Notes: generated by a model from the letters alone, not told the origin. A stretch of 13,932 bases of DNA from GWA2-44-9 sp964429675 (GCA_964429675.1 CAYSDF010000023.1:1-13932); one strand, 5' to 3'. Counted from the first letter of the stretch, positions 1 through 6,213 are shown. Translations and numbers: made by a program.

Positions 1-33
1 AATCTATTTATATGAGTACCCCAAGAGGAGGGC

Positions 34-61
34 GATGAAAATGGGAGTGGGGGTTTTGGCT
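34..61 (+). repeat. Single end of a dispersed terminal repeat
   Basis: The segment ending in GGGGGTTTTGGCT matches both ends of the element at 3763-3964 (AAAATGGG, a short variable step, a run of G, then TTTTGGCT). Its orientation is that of a right-hand end, so the rest of this copy would lie left of the window. The function is unknown. I support it as a repeat because three copies of the motif occur in 14 kb. Confidence 0.6.
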
Positions 62-86
62 AATTGATTACTATTGAATTTTGAAC

Positions 87-115
87 AAAAAAAAGACCAG
101 AGGCCTTCCTCTGGT
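87..115 (-). terminator. Intrinsic terminator of the 87-559 RNA
   Basis: Read leftward, ACCAGAGG (115-108) and CCTCTGGT (103-96) form an 8-bp stem with a 4-nt loop, followed almost at once by eight U residues (94-87). This is a canonical Rho-independent terminator and ends the GC-rich transcript. Confidence 0.85.
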
Positions 116-559
116 GGTCACCGGGTCCCGGGATGCGCCACCTGCGCACCCCGGGCCCGTTCGCGTCGTTTTTTTTGTCTTCGTGTTGAACGGCGGGCGG
201 GCGACCCGGGCAACCCCGAGACCCCGCCGCCGCGTTGGATGACGGGCTGGGCACCACGTGCCCAGCCCGGCCTTGATGTAGTAAATTTAGAGCTTTTGTA
301 AGCAGTCAGGTTCTCAAGCCCAACCGCCTAACGGAATGTGTGTGAGTTCACACATTAGGGTCCCCTGCGGGTCTACCCCTGCTCTTCATCGCAACAGACT
401 TCGCCCGTTGCGATACTATCAACCGCCCTCGAGCCGATTCAGCCGGCCGGCGTCCGACTCGAGGAAACATCTTAGGCTCTGATGCCTGTAAAAACCTACT
501 ATTTTAGCCGTTTTAGCGGGTTTTTATAGACACCAGACCGATAAAGGAACTTAACTTAT
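87..559 (-). ncRNA. GC-rich structured RNA of about 470 nt, family unknown
   Basis: A consensus promoter (566-593) and a strong terminator (87-115) bracket a GC-rich segment with no convincing reading frame. Local helices are dense: 481-496 pairs with 519-534 (16 nt, G-U pairs included); 428-463 folds through CTCGAG arms; ATCGCAAC (388-395) pairs with GTTGCGAT (407-414); a 12-bp GC stem with a 3-nt loop lies at 243-269; and 127-138 pairs with 144-155 with one mismatch. I see no ANDENYALAA-like tag, no GAGGAAAGUC core of RNase P, and no SRP GGAAG loop. The GC content contrasts with the AT-rich surroundings, as is usual for structured RNA in AT-rich genomes. The call as an RNA gene is fairly safe; the family is not recognised. 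The short open frames on both strands inside it lack ribosome binding sites. Confidence 0.68.
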
Positions 560-565
560 ATGTCC

Positions 566-593
566 ATTATAGCAAACCTATTATATTTGTCAA
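566..593 (-). promoter_or_regulatory. Sigma70-type promoter of the 87-559 RNA
   Basis: Read leftward: -35 TTGACA (593-588), a 16-nt spacer, and -10 TATAAT (571-566). Both hexamers are exact consensus. The expected start is near 559. Confidence 0.85.
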
Positions 594-622
594 GTCCCGC
601 TGACAGTTTAAATCCATGGGGG

Positions 623-834
623 TTGGCCTATCAATTTTTCAGCATCTTGTGACTTTGTAATAAATAAACAAAACTTAGGAGATTTTCCTGGGAACCGATT
701 GGGGTGACCCGGAACGGCCGCCCAGAATGGGAGCCGCATGGCCGGGTCGGGGTGGCCCCAATCGGTCTGGAAAATGAACTAAGCTTTTGTATTATTTATC
801 AAAGGAATCAAGCGGTGAAAAATTGATAGGCCAA
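623..834. repeat. Fold-back element of 212 bp with 18-bp perfect ends
   Basis: TTGGCCTATCAATTTTTC (623-640) is repeated as its exact reverse complement at 817-834. Pairing resumes further in: AATAAATA-type sequence with TTATTTAT, then CCGATTGGGG (695-704) with CCCCAATCGG (756-765), then GACCCGG with CCGGGTC around a GC-rich tip. The whole segment can fold into one interrupted hairpin. It starts 6 bp past the delta-prime stop codon and ends about 30 bp before the RNA promoter. It could be a MITE-like insertion, or a 3'-end structure of the leftward operon. No gene is seen inside. Confidence 0.75.
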
Positions 835-840
835 TCGCGA

Positions 841-1734
841 CTAGAGATTAATCAGAAAATTTTCCAGAGCCAACCGATGATTATACTGAGGCTGAGAAAT
901 AAGCTGACGGAGCTTTAATAATTCTTTGAGAATATTTTTTGATTTACCCGAAGCCATGTCTCCATGCAGCCAATCCAACCAATAATCGACGGTCGTCAGA
1001 TAATTTTTATTCTCATATGATTTTTTAGCATACATCATCCGCTCGAAAGTCCCCTCCTGCAATAATTTCTGCAAATCATCTACAGATTTCCTTGCTTCCT
1101 TTAAATTTGCTGAATCTGTCATTCTCACAACCCAGCCGATCCGTCCGTTAGACATCTTAATTAAAAACTCCTCATCGTTTTTTTTAAACTTCTTTGATTT
1201 TATAAAATCCGCCGTTTCTTTTTCCTGAGGCAAAAATCTGACTGTCTGACATCGGGAAGTAATAGTTTGAGGCAGTAACTTCGGCATTGAAGTAACTAAA
1301 ACCAATATCGAGAAGGATGGCGGCTCTTCAAGTACTTTAAGTAGCGCGTTGGTCCCTTCAGGCGTAATACAATGAGCATCGTCGATAATTACAAATTTAT
1401 AAGGCCCGATATTGGGCCGCAATGATAGAAATGATTTGATCTCCCTGATATCTTCGATATATATTTTAGTCTCGTCCTCGGCTAATCTAGGACGTATCAA
1501 TTTAAAATCAAAGTCTGAATCTCTAATCTCTTCTTTTTTGTTTACCAGCCGGTAGAGGTCTTGAGCAAACATTTTTTTACCTATCATTGCCGGACCAGAG
1601 AAAATATATGCATGCGATAAAGCATTTACAGTGATTGGCGACGAACTGCCTGTAGTGAGCAAAGTCGAACTACCGGTTTTTAAAACAGTTTCAAAGTATT
1701 TCTTATTCTTTTCATGGCCGATAGTGTTCCACAT
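841..1734 (-). CDS. holB: DNA polymerase III delta-prime subunit (clamp-loader AAA+ protein)
   Basis: The 297-residue protein fits the clamp-loader delta-prime/tau-gamma AAA+ family, which loads the sliding clamp onto primed DNA. The N-terminus places a 'LSHAYIFSGP' strand before a P-loop that is degenerate here (GPAMIGKKM, lacking the GKT/S end). Degeneracy is usual in delta-prime, which does not hydrolyse ATP, and argues against DnaX. Walker-B-like VIIDDAH is followed by the family signature TNALLKVLEEPP and by TSRCQ (sensor 1/SRC region, with the catalytic-type arginine retained). The C-terminal part is weakly conserved helical sequence. The start codon follows the MurG stop directly (TAAATG), so the two genes are translationally coupled at the end of a leftward operon. 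No terminator with a U tract follows, only the fold-back element. Confidence 0.85.
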   Translation of the reverse strand: MWNTIGHEKNKKYFETVLKTGSSTLLTTGSSSPITVNALSHAYIFSGPAMIGKKMFAQDLYRLVNKKEEIRDSDFDFKLIRPRLAEDETKIYIEDIREIKSFLSLRPNIGPYKFVIIDDAHCITPEGTNALLKVLEEPPSFSILVLVTSMPKLLPQTITSRCQTVRFLPQEKETADFIKSKKFKKNDEEFLIKMSNGRIGWVVRMTDSANLKEARKSVDDLQKLLQEGTFERMMYAKKSYENKNYLTTVDYWLDWLHGDMASGKSKNILKELLKLRQLISQPQYNHRLALENFLINL

Positions 1735-2877
1735 TTAAGCGACAGACTTTAAAATACCAAGCAATTCATCAGCTATTTTATCAGCCGCATCCGGTTTAGC
1801 AAAGCTTTTTATTTTTTGGCTGATTTCAGAATAATTCTGGGGCTGTAAAATAAAGCCGATGTCATTTACCAGGCCGTCTTTGGTCAAATTTTGCTCTTCA
1901 ATCATTACTCCGCCAGATTTGCTGAACTCTAGCGCATTATAGAACTGATGATTGCCGGGTGAATTTTTCCTTGGAATTATAATTGCAGGCTTACCCAAAT
2001 AGGCAATCTCGAATAATTGCCCGCCGGCTCTTGAAACGATGACATCTGCAGCGGCATAGACCATGGCCATCGCTTCATCCTCCAGAAAAGGAAAAAGATG
2101 ATAATATTCCTTAATCCGGGTGCCATAACTAGCCCCTCCTTCTTCTATAATTTTATCGGCCGCCTTTTTTACTTCTTCGTACTGGCTTTCCCCGCATTGA
2201 TGGATTAACTGGTATCTTTCCGAAATTGTCACAAGAGATTCAAGAATGATATCGTTAATTACCTTAGCCCCCAAACTCCCCCCAAGAATAAGAATTGTTT
2301 TTCTTTGAGGATCTAGATTAAAAAACTTAACTGCCACATCCCGCCGAGCATTAAAGAGATTTTTCCTTACAGGATTGCCGGTTAAAACTGCCCTACCGGA
2401 TTCAAAATACTTGGCTGAATCTTCATATGATGTAAATACTTTCTCGGCCATTTTGCCCAGAATTTTATTAGCCAAACCCGGCACAGAATCAGACTCATGT
2501 ATAAAAACCGGTATTAAATATATCTTTGCCGCCAAGGTAGGCATAAAAGAATCATATCCGCCCTTAGCGAAAATTGCATCCGGCATAAACCAAAATAAGT
2601 ACCAGAGAGACTGGATTAGACCTACAGGCATCTTCAAAATATCAATAAGATTCTCAAGACTGAAGTATCTTCTGACTTTGCCGGCCATTACTCTTTTAAA
2701 AGGAATTTTATTGATCTCGGCGGCTTTTTGAGTGAATTTACCGCTGCCCATTATAAGCAATTCGAGCTCGACATTCTCAGCTGCAGATTTTTCTTTAAGC
2801 GCATGAGCAACGGCAATCAGCGGATAGACATGTCCGCCCGATCCTCCACCAGCCAAGAGTATTCGAAATTTAGCCAT
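1735..2877 (-). CDS. murG: UDP-GlcNAc:lipid I N-acetylglucosaminyltransferase MurG
   Basis: The 380-residue GT28 glycosyltransferase converts lipid I to lipid II on the inner face of the membrane, the last cytoplasmic step of peptidoglycan precursor synthesis. The N-terminal glycine-rich loop GGGSGGHVYP (about residues 10-19) and HESDSVPGLAN (in place of the usual HEQN-type motif) belong to the lipid-acceptor domain. GGSLGA opens the C-terminal nucleotide-sugar domain, which also holds SRAGGQLFEIAYLGKPAIII and NHQFYNA, the UDP-GlcNAc-binding signature. Length and motif order are normal for the family. The ATG lies 13 bp after the MGMT-like stop, with only a weak Shine-Dalgarno. The gene shows that this organism makes or remodels a peptidoglycan wall. 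Confidence 0.93.
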   Translation of the reverse strand: MAKFRILLAGGGSGGHVYPLIAVAHALKEKSAAENVELELLIMGSGKFTQKAAEINKIPFKRVMAGKVRRYFSLENLIDILKMPVGLIQSLWYLFWFMPDAIFAKGGYDSFMPTLAAKIYLIPVFIHESDSVPGLANKILGKMAEKVFTSYEDSAKYFESGRAVLTGNPVRKNLFNARRDVAVKFFNLDPQRKTILILGGSLGAKVINDIILESLVTISERYQLIHQCGESQYEEVKKAADKIIEEGGASYGTRIKEYYHLFPFLEDEAMAMVYAAADVIVSRAGGQLFEIAYLGKPAIIIPRKNSPGNHQFYNALEFSKSGGVMIEEQNLTKDGLVNDIGFILQPQNYSEISQKIKSFAKPDAADKIADELLGILKSVA

Positions 2878-2889
2878 GGCTATATCTTA

Positions 2890-3147
2890 TCACAAATATC
2901 CTTCCTTTTTGAGAAGTAAGACTTTAGCAGCAGAGCCACGATTATATTCCCCGATTTTCCCGTCAGAACGGATTACTCGATGGCAAAATATTTTAGAATC
3001 ATAATTCTGCTTTAAAATATTTCCGACTGCACGGTAAGCCCTGGGACTACCAGCTTTCTTTGCAACTTCCTGATATGTAAGGGCTTCCCCTTTGGGAATT
3101 TTAGAGACAATAGCTAAAACTCTAGATTTAAAATTTAAATTTTTCAT
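2890..3147 (-). CDS. MGMT/Ogt-type DNA-binding domain protein (alkyltransferase-like)
   Basis: At 85 residues this is only the C-terminal winged-helix domain of O6-alkylguanine-DNA alkyltransferase (LTYQEVAKKAGSPRAYRAVG...). The alkyl-acceptor site reads FCHRVI around Cys55, where the family has PCHRV. The cysteine is present, unlike in ATL proteins where tryptophan replaces it, so alkyl transfer remains possible, although the N-terminal domain is absent and the preceding proline is phenylalanine. Typical ATL or Ogt-domain proteins are about 100 residues, so this one is short. Its ATG overlaps the TGA of the upstream hydrolase (ATGA), implying coupled translation. The domain call is firm; whether it repairs DNA directly or only flags lesions is uncertain. 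Confidence 0.85.
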   Translation of the reverse strand: MKNLNFKSRVLAIVSKIPKGEALTYQEVAKKAGSPRAYRAVGNILKQNYDSKIFCHRVIRSDGKIGEYNRGSAAKVLLLKKEGYL

Positions 3148-3755
3148 TTATATACACTCTTAATGTCTCTCACAATTTCGGGAAATTGTTCCTGTAAAAA
3201 ATGGCCCCTGTCTTTAAATATCCTGGCCGATACATTAATTAAACTCTTCTGATACTTGGCTAAATCAACGAAGGGAACTACGGGGTCGTCCTGGCTATGA
3301 TACAGGAAAATCCTACCTCCCTGCTTCTGAAATTTACTAAGATTAGAGGGCAATGCAAAATCAGCTAGAGAATACTCGGCATCTTTGTCATCAAATGGCG
3401 CGGCAACAAGAAACGTAGCCAAGATTTTCCTAGGAAGAATATTCTCCGCTAAGTATTTGGCCAAGAAAACGCCACCCAGAGAATGCCCTATTAATATAAC
3501 TTCGTCTTCAAAATAAGGCACAAACTTCTCAAACCAAATCTTCCATTCCGGATATTTGGCGTTAATTTCATTGGGCATATTCGGCTTGATAATTTCGAAA
3601 TTCTTGCCGAGCTTCTTAGAAAGACTGGACTTCCAGCCACTCCTGGGATTACGATAATCCTCAAAATTAATCTTCCAATCTTTCAGAAATTTAATATATT
3701 CCTCGTACGTATCAAAATTATCCCCGCCATGGATTATTATAATCTGGTGTTTCAT
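3144..3755 (-). CDS. Alpha/beta hydrolase, RBBP9/YdeN-like serine hydrolase
   Basis: The 203-residue protein carries the nucleophile elbow GHSLGG with Ser92, an acid in SQDDPVVP (Asp156 or Asp157) and a His in DRGHF (His185), the usual triad order. The opening HGG after a first beta strand is also typical. The N-terminal 'KHQIIIIHGGDNFDTYEEYI' and small size match the RBBP9/YdeN family (COG3545-like); substrates are unknown. I start it at the ATG at 3755: the reading frame remains open for nine more codons, but those codons (reading MGWGFWLEI) are the terminal repeat of the adjacent element and have no Shine-Dalgarno. The true start has none either, so the element sits where the ribosome-binding region would be, 7 bp upstream. 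Confidence 0.82.
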   Translation of the reverse strand: MKHQIIIIHGGDNFDTYEEYIKFLKDWKINFEDYRNPRSGWKSSLSKKLGKNFEIIKPNMPNEINAKYPEWKIWFEKFVPYFEDEVILIGHSLGGVFLAKYLAENILPRKILATFLVAAPFDDKDAEYSLADFALPSNLSKFQKQGGRIFLYHSQDDPVVPFVDLAKYQKSLINVSARIFKDRGHFLQEQFPEIVRDIKSVYK

Positions 3756-3762
3756 AATCTCT

Positions 3763-3964
3763 AGCCAAAACCCCCAACCCATTTTTCTCCAGCCCTACAT
3801 GTCATGGGCGAATCGCATTCTCGTCCGCCCATCCGTCAGCTGACGGAGGCGGACGCAAAATTCAGAACTCGCTTCGCTCAGACACCTGAATTTTGACTAC
3901 TCGAAAGCTGATTCGTTGCCATGCCACTCCAGGAAGGATAAAAATGGGTCGGGGGCTTTTGGCT
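3763..3964. mobile_element. MITE-like palindromic element with 28-bp terminal inverted repeats
   Basis: The left end 3763-3790, read leftward, is nearly identical to the right end 3936-3964 read rightward: two substitutions and one extra C in about 28 bases (core AAAAATGGG and TTTTGGCT). Between them lie two hairpins: 3822-3855 (CGTCCGCC...GGCGGACG arms around the 16-bp palindrome at 3832-3847), and 3856-3865 paired with 3886-3895 (CAAAATTCAG/CTGAATTTTG). There is no coding capacity and no clear target-site duplication. It lies between the tRNA-binding protein stop and the hydrolase start. A third end occurs at 34-61. It may be a non-autonomous mobile element or a REP-like dispersed structure. 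Confidence 0.68.
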
Positions 3965-4011
3965 CTCCATTTAGTAAGCTAACAAAAACTAGAATAGGGC
4001 TTTTGCTATTT

Positions 4012-4332
4012 CTACCTAATCCCAGTCCCCTCTTTAACTTCTGATTCCGGAACCAAAAGCACCGGCCCCATCTCGTCACTGGCAGCCAGCAACATGCCGT
4101 TACTCTCCAGTCCCATTAGCTTTCTAGGCTCAAGATTTGCCACAATAATGACTTCTTTGCCGACCAAAAGCTCAGGAGTATAAATAACCCCGATACCAGC
4201 CACAATTTGCCTTTTCTCTTCTCCAAGATCAATCTGAAGTTTAACCAACTTATCCGATCCCTCGACCTTTTCTGCTTCAAGTATCTTGGCTACTCTTAAA
4301 TCTACTTTTTTAAAATCATCAATTGTAATCAT
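4012..4332 (-). CDS. Stand-alone MetRS C-terminal-type tRNA-binding domain
   Basis: At 106 residues this is a complete OB-fold tRNA-binding domain (EMAP-II/Trbp111 type), equivalent to the C-terminal region of methionyl-tRNA synthetase, often annotated metG beta subunit. Diagnostic stretches are DDFKKVDLRVAKILEAEKVEGSDKL, QIVAGI and NLEPRKLMGLESNGMLLA. Such domains dimerise and bind the tRNA elbow to help MetRS or act as a free tRNA-binding protein. No catalytic MetRS gene is in the window. The ATG directly abuts the inverted repeat of the GIY-YIG cassette, and no Shine-Dalgarno is visible, so its original leader may have been displaced. It is the first gene of the leftward string to delta-prime. 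Confidence 0.9.
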   Translation of the reverse strand: MITIDDFKKVDLRVAKILEAEKVEGSDKLVKLQIDLGEEKRQIVAGIGVIYTPELLVGKEVIIVANLEPRKLMGLESNGMLLAASDEMGPVLLVPESEVKEGTGIR

Positions 4333-4650
4333 CCAGGTAGTAGAACTTCAAGAAATTTTTCTACTTTTTTCGTAAAAATATTCCTTGAGTCTGCGCTTTA
4401 ATAATCTCGATCCTTGATTAGTTTTTAAATATTGCTCTCTTCGCATAGCATCATCTTCATTCAGACAAATTTCGCAATATATAATGTGCCATGATAAATA
4501 GGGCTTAGTAGAAAAATTAACCCCTCGATTATGTTCTTTTAATCTTTTATTAAGATCGTTAGTACGGCCAATGTAAATATTACCATTTTTCTCGCTTTCT
4601 ATCACATACACATAATAGAACATAATCGAACTTGAAGTTTCACTACCTGG
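4333..4650 (-). mobile_element. GIY-YIG cassette bounded by 20-bp inverted repeats
   Basis: CCAGGTAGTAGAACTTCAAG (4333-4352) is repeated in inverse orientation at 4631-4650 with two mismatches (AG against GA). The repeats tightly enclose a single GIY-YIG gene, whose stop codon falls inside one of them. The outer side of the left repeat touches the ATG of the tRNA-binding gene. A nuclease gene inside exact-length terminal repeats suggests a small mobile cassette. No target duplication was found. Confidence 0.55.
4348..4623 (-). CDS. GIY-YIG nuclease-family protein (UPF0213/YhbQ-like)
   Basis: The 91-residue single-domain protein starts MFYYVYVI and has the GIY-YIG pair as YVYVI (near residue 4) and IYIGRTNDLNKRLKEHNRG (near residues 16-34). 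The catalytic-type Arg is in GRTNDLNKR and the Glu is expected near EQYLK (MRREQYLKTNQGSRLLKRRL). The ATG at 4623 gives the usual domain start. An earlier ATG at 4653 would add ten residues (MPGSETSSSI) encoded by the inverted repeat. Stand-alone members of this size are common in bacteria, and their role is unsettled (DNA repair or mobile-element nuclease). The enclosing inverted repeats suggest the second here. Neither start has a clear ribosome binding site. Confidence 0.85.
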   Translation of the reverse strand: MFYYVYVIESEKNGNIYIGRTNDLNKRLKEHNRGVNFSTKPYLSWHIIYCEICLNEDDAMRREQYLKTNQGSRLLKRRLKEYFYEKSRKIS

Positions 4651-4669
4651 CATAATAATAAATTAAACT

Positions 4670-4697
4670 AAAATAAAAGGAACCGCAATAGGTTCCT
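4670..4697 (-). terminator. Intrinsic terminator after the 50-residue gene
   Basis: Read leftward, AGGAACC (4697-4691) pairs with GGTTCCT (4684-4678), followed by UUUUAUUUU-type sequence. It begins 4 bp after the stop codon at 4701. Confidence 0.75.
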
Positions 4698-4700
4698 AAA

Positions 4701-4853
4701 TTAATCGAGTTCGGCCTTGATGTCCCGCCTAACTTTCTCCTTTTCCGATCCGCGACGGTATTTCCCACCCTTTAACGGCTGGTGAGTACCGCCTATCTGG
4801 CGGATTGGGGATAAACGAATCCGTAGATACACAGGTTTTACTTTCTTCTTCAT
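4701..4853 (-). CDS. Small basic protein, 50 residues, function unknown
   Basis: The frame reads MKKKVKPVYLRIRLSPIRQI then GGTHQPLKGGKYRRGSEKEK and a charged tail ending KAELD. It is rich in Lys and Arg, with no cysteines and no membrane segment, so it is likely a nucleic-acid or ribosome-associated protein by composition only. AGGAG (4865-4861) lies 7 nt before the ATG at 4853. An earlier in-frame ATG at 4859 lies only 1 nt after AGGAG, but would suit leaderless initiation from the TATAAT at 4871-4866. A terminator follows the stop, so the gene is a complete single-gene unit. I do not recognise a family. Confidence 0.7.
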   Translation of the reverse strand: MKKKVKPVYLRIRLSPIRQIGGTHQPLKGGKYRRGSEKEKVRRDIKAELD

Positions 4854-4865
4854 TGCCATTCTCCT

Positions 4866-4871
4866 ATTATA
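4866..4871 (-). promoter_or_regulatory. Probable -10 box of the 50-residue gene
   Basis: Read leftward this is exact TATAAT, placed 6 nt before the first ATG (4859). That spacing would put transcription start at or next to the start codon. No good -35 box is seen upstream. The AT-rich context makes this a moderate call. Confidence 0.4.
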
Positions 4872-4898
4872 TCAAATTACAAATAAAATGATGGGACG

Positions 4899-4970
4899 CC
4901 CACCAGAAATTTCTTCCGCCAGCTGGCGGACAAAAAATCTTTGGTGGGAGCCCGATCATTTCTGATCGGG
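4899..4970 (-). repeat. Two hairpins downstream of the CxxxxC protein gene, one holding a 16-bp palindrome
   Basis: Read leftward after the stop codon at 4980, CCCGATCA/TGATCGGG (4951-4970) forms an 8-bp stem. It is followed by a large hairpin with CCCACCA/TGGTGGG ends (4899-4905, 4942-4948) whose tip is the palindrome TCCGCCAGCTGGCGGA (4915-4930). The same palindrome occurs inside the sugar dehydrogenase gene at 11267-11282. The pair may end transcription of the upstream gene, but no U tract follows directly. Confidence 0.6.
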
Positions 4971-4979
4971 TGGTCGAGA

Positions 4980-5312
4980 CTAGCTCGACGGTCCGGCATT
5001 CTTGGGATTGAACGCCTTGGCAATAGCCTGGCCCATCTGCGTTTTGGCGCGCAGATTCAGGAAGTGGTTGCGAGCAGTTTCCCGCTCGGCCTGGCGACGC
5101 TCAAGGAGCGCCACCGTCCCGACGTATGAGAACGTCTGGACTCCTTCCTCCTTGGCTATGCGAGCGTGATAACCACACAGCGCATAAGCTGCCAGGTCGG
5201 CGACAGTCACAGCCTTTCCGATCGCTGATCGGATGGCGGCAACCGCCGGAACCTTGGCCTGGTTAAGCTCCAGGCTCGCCTTGCACTGCGGAAACGAACA
5301 ATTCAGTTTCAT
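4980..5312 (-). CDS. Small CxxxxC...CxxH protein, 110 residues, function unknown
   Basis: The protein begins MKLNCSFPQCKASLELNQAK. Cys5 and Cys10 (CSFPQC) together with C and H in ALCGYHARI (about residues 46-49) could form a zinc-binding CxxxxC-CxxH site. The second half is helical and rich in Arg, Glu and Ala, with a basic tail. The start at 5312 is chosen because AAGGAG (5324-5319) lies 6 nt upstream. An in-frame ATG at 5375 (also after AAGGAGG, but 19 nt away and inside a hairpin) would add 21 residues. The gene is GC-rich against AT-rich neighbours and is the only protein on the transcript from the promoter at 6038-6065, behind a leader of about 650 nt. It may bind that RNA; this is inference. 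I do not recognise a named family. Confidence 0.7.
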   Translation of the reverse strand: MKLNCSFPQCKASLELNQAKVPAVAAIRSAIGKAVTVADLAAYALCGYHARIAKEEGVQTFSYVGTVALLERRQAERETARNHFLNLRAKTQMGQAIAKAFNPKNAGPSS

Positions 5313-5375
5313 ATCACTCTCCTTAAAAAAGAACGGGTAAGAATCGTGTAAAAAACTTGTGCAGTCCAGGTTCAT

Positions 5376-6031
5376 CTCTAACGAGTCGTGGCCACCTCCT
5401 TGGGAAGAGACTCAGCCGCTCGTGTTAGAACCCAGTTCCCCGATCGCGGGCCATCGTCAACGTCTCGACTCATTCTGGGCTGACGCACCGACTGACGAAT
5501 GAGTGTTTGATCCTCTGGCCGCTGCACCGACCTGGATCACGTTTTTAAAAGAACGGTTCGACTAGCTCACCGTAAACCCGGGGGAGTGTGACTTGCCCTG
5601 GGGGTAGCCTACGTAGCGCGTTGACGAAGGCTTCAGGTTTCTCTGGCCCATTTTGGTTCACCCACGGCGCTCGTCGCCGCTCGTCTCACGTTACCCCGTA
5701 GGGCATGACGCGAGAATGCGGGGTTCCGCACAACGCTTCGCTTGCTAAGGGCGAAGGGTCCCGTATGCGGTATTTAAACCGGGCTATCACACTCCACTGC
5801 CTTAGCTGGCTATTCCGGATATAGTCAGCTTAGGCAGTAGAACATGACCCCTTTCTGAAACGATATACGCCACATGCCCATGCCGCGCATATCATCTCGG
5901 AAAGAGGCCGGAACTTTGGTCGTGGGGGCCGCGTTTATTATCTAGACGGCTTGTAGCCACATATTATCAAAGCTCCATCCACTTTCGAATCGGGCCGAGC
6001 TCGATCCAACTTTGTCCGATCTAACGTTACG
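5376..6031 (-). ncRNA. Large GC-rich structured RNA or 5' leader, about 650 nt
   Basis: The segment runs from a consensus promoter to the 110-residue gene without a terminator. I see no protein-like reading frame, and strong GC content in an AT-rich region. Helices include 5796-5838 (13-bp arms with one mismatch), ACTCATTC (5468-5475) with GAATGAGT (5497-5504), and a final stem CTAACGAG (5378-5385) with CTCGTGTTAG (5419-5428). That last stem encloses AAGGAGG and closes next to the coding region. It is too long and too ordered for an ordinary 5' UTR. Large ornate RNAs such as OLE, GOLLD and ROOL are in this size class, and OLE is followed by a gene for a partner protein. I cannot assign this RNA to any of them from sequence alone. 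tmRNA and RNase P landmarks were not found. Confidence 0.62.
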
Positions 6032-6037
6032 GGTGTC

Positions 6038-6065
6038 ATTATACTCGAATATAATAATTTGTCAA
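6038..6065 (-). promoter_or_regulatory. Sigma70-type promoter of the 650-nt RNA and the 110-residue gene
   Basis: Read leftward: TTGACA (6065-6060), a 16-nt spacer, TATAAT (6043-6038). Both boxes are perfect consensus. Start is expected near 6031. Confidence 0.85.
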
Positions 6066-6213
6066 GTCTTTCGGACAAAACTTGCAAATAACATCGAAAT
6101 AATGGCTCTGCACCAAGCTTTTTATCACTTGTATTCTGTCAGTAAAAAGTAATTTTTAATCTTTTTTTAAAAATTGATAAAATCCCTTCAAAAATAAATT
6201 TTGTCATAACCAT
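6066..6213. other. AT-rich spacer between two divergent RNA promoters
   Basis: About 150 bp lie between the -35 boxes of the leftward and rightward RNA promoters. The sequence is AT-rich with homopolymer runs. I see no gene and no clear repeat in it. It is the natural place for shared regulation of the two RNAs, but no operator can be pointed to. Confidence 0.4.

Noticed and set aside
60..301. Open frames of 65-75 codons on both strands in the GC-rich leftmost region
   Set aside because: They overlap each other and the terminator, have no ribosome binding sites, and the sequence is dominated by RNA stems.
3144..3782. Longer hydrolase starting at 3782
   Set aside because: The extra nine codons are the terminal repeat of the adjacent element and have no family support.
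3897..4079. 60-codon frame over the end of the tRNA-binding gene
   Set aside because: It is in another frame of a real gene and runs into the repeat element.
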